Positions 35,142 to 46,054 of a DNA stretch of 64,000 bases are shown in pieces (positions within the stretch are counted from its first letter, which is position 1; the number at the start of each line of letters is the position of its first letter). The stretch is from Sclerotiophoma versabilis. Taxonomy: Eukaryota > Ascomycota > Dothideomycetes > Pleosporales > Didymellaceae. The position numbers and the translations under genes were made by a program. The stretch covers positions 124,001-188,000 of the forward strand of contig JAAROD010000004.1 in assembly GCA_012274445.1 (NCBI GenBank). Direction: 5' to 3'. Under the pieces are notes generated by a model. That model saw nothing but the letters and a program-made list of their open reading frames with translations. It did no database searches and was not told the origin of the DNA.

Positions 35142-37489
35142 GTCCGGGGTGGCAGCGACCTGGTTCTCACCGCAGGCGCTGTCTGATCGCAATTGGCCTG
35201 ATCACGCTACTCTGGGCGAGGAGGGTGACAAGGTAGAGAAGAAACGTGGCTGAAAGATCTGACAACCGAATGGGTAAGGCCGTGTCTCCACTCGCACCTA
35301 GTCTGATCGATGCTCACGTTTGCTGAGGGTGGAAAGTATACGCCAAGACTGAGGTAGGGCGGGGCGTGACAGCGGAAGACCGAGTGCAGAGTCAAAGGGT
35401 GTATTTGGTGCGACAGGCAGTAAACGAATGAATGGATCACAATAGCCCGAGGGAGACGATGAGTGAGCGGCTGTGTTGGGCATGAACGCGCAGAAACAGC
35501 GCACTGCGGAAGGGTGGGTGTTGTGCAGCGTGCTGCAGGAGGGTGAATGGTGCATTAACCAACGGGCGCGGCTCGCAGTCGTTTTAGAAACAATGCGCCC
35601 GTGCGTCAAAGGGTCCGCAGACGGCCAGACTCTGCCGCAAAGGTTCTGCTGCACATCCTCACTTCACGCAAGCGACATGGCCTGACTTTGCTCCGCTGGC
35701 CGCGTGTGAGAGGCTAGCATCTACCAAAACTGAGCGTGTAGCTTAGTATGGCTTGTTGGCATCTATTTGCCTTTTACTCGCATCTTGAACGACACGTGGA
35801 TCCTTGTTACGACCGACGGACCACTACGGCGTTCAGCTACGGCGAACCAAACCAAGATCCCTCACTCTCTGCTTGGCAGGAGACTCATGTGACCTGAGCT
35901 TTCGTATGGATCCTGGCGCAGATGCGAACGATGCGCACAGCAGAAACTTCTCCCTCGGCTCTCTGCTCAATCTCCCATTCCTGCCACTTCGCTCAGACGT
36001 GCCAGTCCTAAACGCACGATAGCGAGCTGTAGTCGTTTGAACAGCGTGCCTTTCGTCCAGACGAGAGGCGATGTTCGTGATAGTGCAGCACCCGCAGCTT
36101 GGGGCTGCACTACCAAACCCCTACCAAACCCCGGTCAAATGCACCCTTCCACTGCCAACGGTACTCCTCCAGTATCGTCGATCGAGATCTAGACTCAGCG
36201 CTGAGAAACTTTGTGCTGCCTAGCGCTCACGGCTGTTCTGTTTAGACAAGACATCTGACAGCTTCACGGAATATCCCAAGTGTAGTGTGCCTTACCCGCA
36301 GTGGCACTCTTATCTGCCCGCCCTCCGGTCGCCCAACGAAAACCTTGACGTCGCTGCCCTGCTCGCTCCCAACTTGCATTCCTCGGCATGAATCGCGGAT
36401 GTAATGAAAGGCTGCTGCGCAGTATGGGATTTGACATTTGCTTACCATCCTTGCTCATGCGAGGTCGGCCGACGCACGTGTTTGGCCGTTGCCATCACCG
36501 AGGCCACGTGCAACTGCTGATCCACCAGGCGGGAAGGATCTTCTCATAGAATCTCACATATCAAGTGGCTGGGGAACAAGTCTTCCTGTTTGACAGGTTG
36601 GAGGAAGTCCTGTGGCTCGTTTTCGCGAGAAATCGTCCCAAAATGAGGCTGAAGTTAGGGCATTTTTCTTCAGTGAATCGTCTCTGCATCTCGTGGAGCA
36701 TGGATCTGAGCTGAAAGTCGTGCGTCCATTACCGAAGATACCGAAAATTGCTGAATAAGCGTCTCCTTATGTTTCAAGATATCTCCGTATAGAGTCGGGC
36801 TGCGCGGGGGGTGTCAGGGTTGGCCGGATGTATAACCAGAATATCTTAGCCAATCATCGCCGTCAGCGTCACCCTTTAGCAACAGTCAACTCGCTTTCCA
36901 GATCCATGCGCATGTGTCGGTATATCTTCAATAACGTGAGCGATGCAGACTCGTAGTTGTGTAGGTTGAGAAGCACAGCATACAATAAATTCAGCAGGCA
37001 ATGTGGGCGTCAAGAGCTCGAGATTGGGCTCAAGTTGAGCACGGTCTGTGCATCACGCTAGCGCGAAAAACGCGTTCATTCGAGCGAGGGATAATGGGAT
37101 CCAATCAAACACCATCAACTGCAGCAAAACCTCAAGCTCTGATACTCGAGGTTGACTACAAGAGCTTCATCTTGTGATAAGTAGTGAAATCCAAACAAGG
37201 TAGGAACGCACTGCACATCTTAGGTCCACAATTGCTTTAGTGCTTCATCTTGCCAGTATGGGTCAACCGCGGTTGTATATTGTCTTCAATATCTCGATCT
37301 TCGAATCTCAGAGCTGCCATTAAAGCCATAGAGATATCAAGCGAGCACTGTCAGTTGGCGTAGCCCTCACTTACACTGGTCAGGGATATTTTGGAAGCAA
37401 TACGAACCGCCCGCACAATTGCAACAGCGGACAAGAGCTACTATTGTGAGCCCAACTGACCCTGGGCAACCACAAACACTACAAACGCA
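35142..37489. other. Long intergenic region
   Basis: 2.3 kb between the divergent starts of the unknown gene (minus) and RPC9 (plus). Frames are short and lack protein character. A short direct duplication (ctaccaaacccc) occurs near 36109-36132. No RNA gene recognised. Confidence 0.4.
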
Positions 37490-38407
37490 ATGCATGTAAG
37501 TGCTCAATCTTGCTTTCTGCCTCATCAAGCTTTGAAGATCCAACCTCTCGCAGTCACTTCACTCTGCGATCCTATGGACATTGTCAAATGCTCCTACGCT
37601 TCACAGCCTTTCACTTTGAACTTTCTTCCTGTCTAAGATTTACATCTGCACACTCTCTTCGACAGACAAATTCTACGCCCTTCACATACGTCCGTCCACA
37701 GAGTTAACATGCACAGATAAGAAACCCTCAATCAGCACTCATCACAAACCACGAACTACTGTTACACCTTCGTCAAGAAGAAGCCGAATACAGCGGCGAG
37801 GATGGCACAGACCGCAAGAGGTGGAAACCCAAAGGCCTTGAACACATGCTTCGCGATGGCCTGACTTATCTTCAAACTCCCGACTACGCCACTGCAGCCC
37901 TCACGGAAGCTCATCCAGACCGGCCAATAACGCTGTACAAGGGCGAGCACTCCCTCTTCCGTGCCTTGGCGCCAAAGTATCGATTGAACAAGGCCGAATT
38001 CATTCAGATCTACAATCTGCGACCGACAACACAGGTCATGCTGGAGTTGATCATCGAAGAGGTATGTCTGCTGTCTTCTCGTGTTTTGAAGGTCCCGTTC
38101 TTGTGTCTCGTAGCGAGCGTCTGTCTAGCTCACTGCGCGCTGCTCATAAGTCCCCTTCTCTTTTAGTAGCGATGTGATTGAGCCGAAAATGTAGATTATT
38201 CATGTGCTAACATACGTGCAGGCCGATCAACGCTTCAAGGAGGATGAGCTGACCGAGATATTGGAGATCATCACACGGGTGTTTGACGAGGAAGAAGCAA
38301 GTATCCCTCAGGGAGTCGAGAACCAGGAGTTGCCCAAGATAGACAACAAACTACTGGGTGCGGCTAAGAAAAAGAGGAAAGTCAAGAGAAAGGTGCGAGA
38401 GGAGTAG
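37490..38407 (+). CDS. RPC9: DNA-directed RNA polymerase III subunit RPC9 (Rpc17/CGRP-RCP family)
   Basis: Three exons: 37490-37495 (only ATG CAT), 37717-38061 and 38222-38407. The introns are 221 and 160 bp and all joins are phase 0, giving 178 residues. The joined N-terminus MHIRNPQSALITNHELLLHLRQ is the family signature (compare M-K-[IV]-x-x-[PA]-x-[SA]-A-L-L-[ST]-N-x-E-V). It is followed by the HRDC-like helical domain (YRLNKAEFIQIYNLRPTTQVMLELIIEEAD, split by intron 2). The C-terminus is Lys-rich (LLGAAKKKRKVKRKVREE). RPC9 pairs with RPC8 in the stalk of RNA polymerase III and acts in the nucleus in transcription of tRNA and 5S genes. The 6-nt first coding exon makes this gene easy to mis-annotate. 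It converges on NOP58. Confidence 0.88.
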
Positions 38408-38849
38408 GTTGCAAGAGTTGAGAGGAGATTGGGGGATGAGAAGGTATGCACTGCCGATACTAGTCCAAGAGCGCAATTTTAAGAGCCGAGATGTGTGTTC
38501 TCACAGGAGGTCAACATCATAAACAACATGGCGTTGTTTCCGCAGGCCTCAAGAAACTGAGCGTCACACAACCGTGGGAGAAGGCAGAATGAACTTTTTA
38601 TATGAAATTGTATGCATGGCGGCTAGCGGGTATCCTTCCGCACCTCATCCTCATCCCCAATATGCAATGCCATCATCAACAAGAAATGGTACATGAATCC
38701 AGCCCTGCGCCACGCGCCCATAGATAGCACGACATGCGACTCGAAAACGTCAAAAAAGAAAGAAGAATGTAGATCCCAGAACGCCACCCATTTTCACATG
38801 GTCAAACGTACAACAGCAGCAACATCAGTGGAGATGTGCGTTTGTGGGT
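38408..38849. other. Convergent 3' spacer, RPC9 / NOP58
   Basis: About 440 bp between stop codons, carrying both 3' untranslated regions. No gene seen. Confidence 0.4.
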
Positions 38850-40720
38850 CTAGTCCTTGCTCTTCTTCTTCTTTTTCTTCTCAGTTGTGTCGTCGTCGTC
38901 AGATTTCCTCTTCTTCGAGTCCTTCGACGACTTTTTGGCTTCCTTTGCGGCCTTCTTTGCCTCCTTCTCTGCTCGCTTTGCGGCGCGCTCGGCTTTCCGT
39001 GCCTTCTTAGCCTCCTTCTCGGCCTTCTTCGCTGCCTTGTCACCGCCCTTGGTCGCCTTGGTCTCCTCCTCAGACTCAGAGTCCTCAGAGTCGTCAGCAT
39101 CGACCATGGTCTCGTCCTCGTCGACCTCCTGCACGAGCTTCTTCGGTGTGGTGCCGTTGACCTTGTCAGACTTCGACTTCTTGGCCGCGGGCTCCTCGCC
39201 AGTCAAGCCATCGGCATCTGGGTTGTACTTGCGGGCCTCCTTGACGTCCCACTTCTGTCCAGAGCCGAGCGCAGTTGCGTTGGCATTGGGGATGCTCTTG
39301 AGGGGCTTGCCCTCGAGAGCCCTCAACCTCCTCTCAATACCAAGACGAGCATCGCGACCGATTTGTGATTTCTCCTCCTCAGTAGGCTCAGTAGACTTGC
39401 CTTCGGAGGCAATGCCCCATGTGCTGAGGGCGTCGACGCGCAGACCAAGAGCGGACTTCGCAGCGAGCATACGGGCGATTTTTCCCTTGTTCTTACCAGT
39501 TGCCTGACCGATGAGCGAGGCGTGGTAGATGAGCTGAATGAATTAGCACATGATCAATATGAACAATGGACAAGTCTACTTACACCGTACTTGGGAGTGT
39601 CGTGCTTGGTCTTGAGCGCACGGAACAGCGCCTTCTCAGCACCAAGAATCTGGATGGTGGAACCAGGGGACTTGGCAAGGTTCATAAGAGAACCAGCGTG
39701 AGCAATGAGGCGGGCGCCGACGAGCTCACCAACAAGCGCAGTCAGGTTGGGTGCGAGAGCCTGCATACGCGAGGAGAGATATGCACCGAGGTTCTGGCGG
39801 TGCTCAGTGAGGTCAACGACCTGCTCGGCGAGAGCGCTTGTAGCCTCCAAATCCTCTTCGGAAATCTCGGTACCCATACTAATTTCAGCAGCAGCTTTGA
39901 CAGCAGCCTCAATCTCTTCGGGCAAAATGCCCGACAGATCAGCATCCTTGGAGTTTGTGCGGAAACCCATCTTGAGGACGACCTTGGAGTATGCGAGGTT
40001 GTCGTTTAGGATCCTGGCAAGCTCTGGGAAGTGCCAGCCGTACCATTCCTTGACGCGCATGGCGTACGTGTTGAGCTGCTTGTCAAGAACGTCAAGGCTG
40101 GCAATGGACTGGATGATCATAGTGTCGACCTTATCGGGGGAGAACTTGAGCTTGTGACGGGAGAGCGAGTGCGCAAGACCGAGGCGGGTCGAGTCCATCT
40201 CGGCGGGGACCAGATCGGGGATGAGAGAGGTCATGTGCTCACGAATAGCACGGTAGACGTCCTGGGTAGACGAGTCGGCAATGGGCTTGATGGACAGGCC
40301 CGGGACCTGAGCGATGGCATTGGCGAGCTTGGGGTCGGCGACAGCCACTGCAGAATGTTAGCAACCTATATGCACGCCCATGTCTCAGTCGCAATTGGCG
40401 TACAAGATGCCTTGGTCTCGTCCTTGAGCTCCTGCAGCAGGTTGCCGAGCATGGAGCTGACCTTGCCGTCGGTGAGGGCTGCAGCTTCGTTGAGCGCAGT
40501 GACGGCACTCTCGAACTTGGTGAACTTCTTGAGCTTCAGCGACTCGACAATGGTCGAGACATCCTTGCTGAGCTCATCGCCCTTGCTGAGCAGCTTCTTG
40601 TCCTTGGACTTGAACAGAGCATAACCCGCGCTGCAATTACACGTTAGCCTCTCGTGCTCTGCGGCTTCGTGCGCAGTCGCAGCAGTCGTACCTCGTCTCG
40701 GTAAGAATGAAAAGACCCAT
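38850..40720 (-). CDS. NOP58: Nucleolar protein NOP58 (box C/D snoRNP)
   Basis: Four exons on the minus strand: 40720-40692, 40630-40404, 40347-39584, 39533-38850. The introns are 61, 56 and 50 bp, in phase, giving 567 residues. The start MGLFILTETSAGYALFKSKDKKLL is the classic NOP5/NOP58 N-terminus and is made across the first splice. The NOSIC/Nop region follows, with SIASLDVLDKQLNTYAMRVKEWYGWHFPEL and the RNA-binding APNLTALVGELVGARLIAHAGSLMNLAKSPGSTIQILGAEKALFRALK block. The C-terminus carries acidic patches and long Lys/Glu/Ala repeats (KKAEKEAKKARKAER-type), as in yeast Nop58. It is a core protein of box C/D snoRNPs that guide rRNA 2'-O-methylation and pre-rRNA processing in the nucleolus. 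It is divergent from the actin-like gene (292 bp between ATGs). Confidence 0.96.
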
Positions 40721-41012
40721 TTTTCCTTCTTTTTTTGTGCTCGAGGTGACGGTACTTCGGTGTCACTACTCCGTTCGAGCTGGGAATTCGCGATGTGAGA
40801 GGGCGCGAGGGTTGTCGGTGCTGGTCAACTGTGCGCCATTCAAGGCTCGAATATTTTTTAGCCAAGAAAAACGGGAGCTAATGCCTAAAACGTGCAAGCG
40901 CAACCAGCGCGTCGACGAGCATCAACCAAGGGTCTTGCTGAACATCACTGGTCCCAATCGTTGTGATGTTGCAAAGCACGAGATCCTGCTTAGCCACCAG
41001 GGGCTCCTCGTA

Positions 41013-42782
41013 ATGTCAATCAGCGGCGAGCGCAAAGTGTCTGCGTCATTAGGACGCTCTGTGCGAGGCACAACACCACGTCTCGCAGACCTCGCATCCA
41101 CCCCCGAAACGCCGCGAACACCCCTCCAGCGCGCATCTTCCTCCCTCTATGGTTCACCGAGCGGGAATTACCGTACTGAAGACGAATACATTGTTTTAGA
41201 GATTGGTTCGCGATTCGTGCGAGGAGGGTTTCCTGGCGAAAGTGCCCCGCGATGCACGCTCCCACTCGGTCCAGATAGGCAGAGGAGGGTAGGCGACTAC
41301 AGACAATATGACCCGGAATACAGTCAAAGAAGGCGGCGGAGGAAAAAGGGTCAGATGCCGAGCGAAGACGATGAGCCATATATAAAGGAGTTACATCGAA
41401 TGAGAACGGTTCAAGAATGGGGCGAAGACCATGAGCTATACCGTTTGGACCTTACTACGGTTGACATGGAGCTGGTGGGAGACAAGTTTGAGCGAGCCAT
41501 TAGAGAAGCATATACCAAGTACTTCTTACTAGACACAAAGCCGCGACGCATCACACTGGCGCTTCCACCACGATTACCCCACGCACTCCTCTCGAAGATC
41601 CTCGATATACTGTTCAAGAGCTTCCACGCACCCAGCATCACACTCATGTCGAATCCCGTCCTCTCCACTGTGGCCGCAGGCTTGCGCTCAGCGCTGGTTG
41701 TTGATATTGGGTGGGCCGAGACACTAGTCACGGCGGTTTGCGAGTATCGAGAGGTGCATGAGAAGCGGTCATTGCGTGCAGGCAAATGGTTGAGCAAAGA
41801 GATGGCCGAGATACTGAACGAAGAGCTGAACAAAGATGCTGCATCAGGCACACCGAAAGCAGATGTATCGTTCGAAGAAGCAGAAGAGGTGCTTACACGT
41901 GTCGGGTGGTGTAAACCCAGCTCAAGAGGAAATCGAAGAACTATCTACTTCCCAGCACGTGAGGCGCCGGCACTGGAAGAGTGGGAAGATGCGGTTGAAA
42001 CACCTCCGCCCACCATTACGATCCCGTTTCCGAAGCATACACCACCAACGGAACTGAAGGTAGCACTTGCTTCGTTAGCTAAGCCCGCCGAGAGCATCTT
42101 TTTTGAGCCAGAAGTGCCACCGAATGAGTTCGACGATGATGAGCTACCTATCCACCACCTCATCTATCGCACGCTTGTTGCACTCCCGGTTGATGTCCGC
42201 CGGCTGTGCATGTCACGCATTGTTATAACGGGTGGAGTGGCAGACATGCCTGGCTTGAAGACTCGCATACTGAAAGAGGTGGAACTACAAGTTCAATCAA
42301 GAGGCTGGGATCCGGTAAAGACTTGGCACATTGGTGCTGCACGTCACGAGGAAAGGTTACGGGCACAACAGCGCAACCTGGCAATGAAAATGCAAACCCG
42401 CACAAACAAAGGTTCTGGATCACACGACCCTGCGGCAGCCCCCGCCTCTTTGCCAGCTGGTTTGCAAGAGCCAGAGCTCGACAACATTGATATCAAGCTC
42501 GCCAACACCAGCTTAAAGAACGGTCCGCCTCTCGAGTGTTCTATTGGCGGTGCAATAAGAGGTGTGCAGACGCTTGGTGCCTGGGCCGGGGCCAGCCTCG
42601 TCGCTCACCAGAGAATTCGCGGTATTGTTGAAATAGAGCGAGAGCGATACCTGCAGCACGGACTGCAAGGTGCATCAAGAGACAAGGAGGTTTCAGTTAT
42701 TCCCCAGAGACAAAGTATGGGTCCTGGTGTTGCGCGCGGTGCGGGTGAACGAGTGAGCTGGACACTTGGTGTGTGGGCATGA
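41013..42782 (+). CDS. Actin-related protein, probably Arp10/Arp11 (RO7)-like dynactin subunit
   Basis: Single exon of 589 residues from the ATG at 41013; an earlier in-frame ATG at 40881 would add 44 residues but lies close to the NOP58 promoter. Actin-fold marks: VLEIGSRFVRGGFPGE (phosphate-1-like, near residue 60), VVDIGWAETLVTAV (phosphate-2-like, near 229), RIVITGGVADMPGLKTRI (adenosine-motif-like, near 404) and GGAIRGVQTLGAW. It is longer than actin (375) because of a disordered N-terminus, a charged insert (RRRRRKKGQMPSEDDE) and an insert before the C-terminal third. The sequence is far from actin and Arp1-9, and most like fungal RO7/Arp10-type proteins that cap the dynactin filament and support dynein-driven nuclear movement. 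The subclass is inference. Confidence 0.75.
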   Translation: MSISGERKVSASLGRSVRGTTPRLADLASTPETPRTPLQRASSSLYGSPSGNYRTEDEYIVLEIGSRFVRGGFPGESAPRCTLPLGPDRQRRVGDYRQYDPEYSQRRRRRKKGQMPSEDDEPYIKELHRMRTVQEWGEDHELYRLDLTTVDMELVGDKFERAIREAYTKYFLLDTKPRRITLALPPRLPHALLSKILDILFKSFHAPSITLMSNPVLSTVAAGLRSALVVDIGWAETLVTAVCEYREVHEKRSLRAGKWLSKEMAEILNEELNKDAASGTPKADVSFEEAEEVLTRVGWCKPSSRGNRRTIYFPAREAPALEEWEDAVETPPPTITIPFPKHTPPTELKVALASLAKPAESIFFEPEVPPNEFDDDELPIHHLIYRTLVALPVDVRRLCMSRIVITGGVADMPGLKTRILKEVELQVQSRGWDPVKTWHIGAARHEERLRAQQRNLAMKMQTRTNKGSGSHDPAAAPASLPAGLQEPELDNIDIKLANTSLKNGPPLECSIGGAIRGVQTLGAWAGASLVAHQRIRGIVEIERERYLQHGLQGASRDKEVSVIPQRQSMGPGVARGAGERVSWTLGVWA

Positions 42783-43346
42783 ACAAAACTTTTCTCTACA
42801 TACGGACGTTTCAGCGTGACAGCACATCAGCAGGCGGAAAGCCAGCGAGCATTCTTCCTCATATTTGAGAATGATACCCGTTTCTAATGTATTGAGGATT
42901 TTCAACAATTTCGATTTGCGCAGTCGCTGGAACAGTTTGTTATGCATCTGCTGACAGATTCTCAGGTGCAAACTCACTAAGAGATCAAGACGTAGGTTCA
43001 TTTGAAAAATGAATAGAGATTCTTGGAGTTCACACCGGAAACATAATCATGGTCTGACTAAAATCTTCAACTATGAAATCAAGGCTCCTTGGACAACTTT
43101 ACTATCGGTCGCGCTACTTCGTCATGGTCAGTTACTGTCAGGCATCAAGGCATCTACGCAACTACGCAAATACGCGTGTGCGCAAGTCAGCAAGCCTGCA
43201 TATCTGCAAGCCAATCCCACGCTAATCACCTTCATGGCCAATCATCATCCATCTGCTGGTAGATTAAATCCTCAGATGTCCCACAAGCAATGTCTCTACA
43301 GGCTTCCAAAACACTCAGCCGGAGGTCCTCCGCCTGAACTTGTGTC
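42783..43346. other. Spacer between actin-like and zinc-finger genes
   Basis: About 560 bp, tandem orientation. It should hold the 3' region of the first gene and the promoter of the second. The open frame at 43009-43506 overlaps the true start of the zinc-finger gene in another phase and is discounted. Confidence 0.4.
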
Positions 43347-45353
43347 ATGGCGGACCACGCTTATGCTGGTACCCAGTTCCCGGATGACGATGATGCCTTT
43401 AGGCTTTTCCATGAAGGACCTCCTCTGGAGGACTTTAACGGCGACTTTGACCTTCTCGGAAACGGCGATTCGCTACCTGTCTGGGCTGACTTTGAACACA
43501 ACCTAAACAACCATTTGGTCAACGTTTTTGACTTCCCGTTGATTGGTAGTCACGTTGAACCTGCAGACGACTTCGATTTTGAGTTTGCTATGGGGGGATG
43601 GGAGGACCACATAACAATAGACTTTGATGAAGCTTTGAGCAGCATTCAAGACAGCCAACACCTTGATGAAGAGCCGCAAGCAACTTCTCACGTGAGTTTG
43701 CGTTATTGTTACTTTCTCATTACGATCAACCCATTGACACACGCGCAAGACTATAACTGCCCCTACCTTGCCTTCGACCTGCCGAGAAGATGAGCCCGCT
43801 TTGCTGCCAAAAGACGAGGAACCAGGTGCATCGGCGACAAATCGAGCCAGTCCCAATGGATCCAACGCGAGAGAGCCATTGCACTGCCCAAAAAGAGCTG
43901 CAGATCGTGAACTTGGCGTTCAACCATCATGCACGGATCTCAACGCAAAGAGCATGACAGAAGTCCGTCGACATCTACAGAGACCACCGCATTCGTTGTT
44001 CGTCGAGCGCTGCCCTACCTGTAACGACAATTTCTTAGATGAAGCCACTTTCAACCGAGATCATGGCCAGAAAGGACAGCACTGCAACGACGTCAGGTCA
44101 CAACCCAGGGGCAACCGTCAAGTAGAGCAATGGAGCTCACTCCGTGACCGACTGAAGGAGTGTATCAACGTAAGTAAAATCGTCTTCGCATACAAGTATT
44201 TCCTCACCGACCTTAGTAGCTTCAACAAAATGTCGAGCAATGCCTCGAAAGCCCATCCATCGATCCTATGAATTTTGATGGACTTCGTTCTCCTCGACGG
44301 TCGTCGTCTCTCGAGCACGACTTCCATTACGAAAACGACCAAAACTTACGTCAGATTACAGATGAACAAAGTTCGAGCAGCGTACAGTTCGTAAATCAAG
44401 GTCGCATAAATACTGAAAACCCTAAATCAGCCCTCACGGTCACCAACTACGACCAAGCCTTTCGGTCAAACCCCCTCTCAGAGCTGCCAATGGGGATGTA
44501 CTCGGGCAACTCTCCTCATGAGTCCAAAGGCTGCTCAGTTGTATCAAAACTCGGTAGCGTTTCGCTTTCAGACTATCCTTCCATATCAAGACCATACGCA
44601 TTATCCGCCCCAAGATCTTCGAATGTTTCGTCGGAAACATTGAGCCCAGTGGTTACCGCTCAACGGCCTTACTCAACTGTCATCACTGAAACTAGCGCGA
44701 GCTCTCATCCTGGAATTTCGGTTTCTACAATGACCTTCCATCCAGAGACCGAGATCATAGAGCTTCTCAATGGTGCAATGGCGCCTTACTCGCACAACCT
44801 CAACCATATAGCAGGGATGTTAGAAGTGCCACATACTCAACAGAAGAACACCAAACAATTGTGCGATCCCCTTAAACATCCAAGGCGATCAGAAAGTCCA
44901 CACGCAGTACGATTTCAATACAACGTAGAACGAGAAGGAACAACGCTTGAGATCCCAGACTCGAACGAGTTTTTAGATGGAACTCCGATCTCGCACTCCG
45001 AACCTCGAGGCAGCTTTTACCCACCGCCGGAATCCTCTGAATCCGTGTCGTCCCAAATGAGCGGCCCCTCTTCGATGAGCATTACTTCGTGGTCAGAACC
45101 AGCAGTGTTATCATGCGATATACCGGGTTGTGCCGTTGCTTTCAGAGGAAAATTTAGAAGAGGGAATTTAGCCCGTCATGTACGCCGTCTACACGGTGGG
45201 ATGTCGGGTGATTATCAGTGTAAGGATCCTCATTGCTCCCGGGCATTCAACAGATCGGATGCCCGACTCAAACACTACCGAAAACATCACCCCGAATTCG
45301 TCGTTGGTCGTGCAATAGTTCGGAGACCTTATTGGTCGGGTCATTCGTTCTGA
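43347..45353 (+). CDS. C2H2 zinc-finger protein, putative transcription factor
   Basis: Three exons: 43347-43691, 43750-44169, 44220-45353. The introns are 58 and 50 bp, in phase, giving 632 residues. The acceptor at 44219 rather than 44216 is required, because the earlier one brings in a TAG. The N-terminus is very acidic with aromatic residues (FPDDDDAFRLFHEGPPLEDF), like an activation domain. The middle is Ser-rich and disordered. Two fingers lie at the C-terminus: CDIPGCAVAFRGKFRRGNLARHVRRLH and CKDPHCSRAFNRSDARLKHYRKHH, both C-x4-C. An atypical third one may lie in exon 2 (CPTCNDNFLDEATFNRDHGQKGQH). This layout fits a lineage-restricted nuclear regulator; targets unknown. Confidence 0.83.
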
Positions 45354-46054
45354 GCCCGTGTGCTGCATTGTTTGGCCGATGAGGAAACCCACGAATAGCG
45401 TTCCTCTAGTGAAGGCATATGGGTACTGCAGCCTTAAAGTGTTCCATCATTGGATGCTGTAATTTGGTGGTGATGCATCTTTTCAAATTTCCCGTTCATT
45501 TCTGGAATTATATTAGCGAGGTGTTCTGGTTTGCATTCTCGGGCATGGCTTCACGACGCCTTACCTGCTGTTGCCTAGGAAAGCAATAATTTCGTTTGAT
45601 TTCACGATGGTGTTTTACCATGCGAATCCTACATCCTCCTGCATTTTCATGCATTCAGAGATTCGAGTAAAGTGTAGTTACAATCGTGCCGACCAGCAAA
45701 TGTGTGTCATGCAGAACCACTTAAACGAGACATTGGTCTTCTGTATTAAAAGCTATTTCTTCTCAATGTCACTTCTGCAGTTGAAGCCAACAGTCTCAGG
45801 CTATGTTAATTTACAAACAATCTTAGGATAATTGAAGGCGGAGCGGACAAGAGTAGTCTTGAAACAAGCTGCTTTGCTGAAATTGCATACATATAAGCAT
45901 CCATCGTGTGCGAGTTTACCATACATACAGATGTCTTTGAGCAGCGACCGTTTTGGATAGTCTTGTGATTGCCTGACTGCCCTTGCCCCGCTTGTGCGTC
46001 ATTCATCCATCGTGTCGCGTCGATTTTCCACGCCAACAACAGCAACAACCTGTC
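45354..46054. other. Convergent spacer, AT-rich
   Basis: About 700 bp between the zinc-finger stop and the STAND-like stop. AT-richer than its surroundings. A frame at 45571-45831 has no supporting character. Confidence 0.4.
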
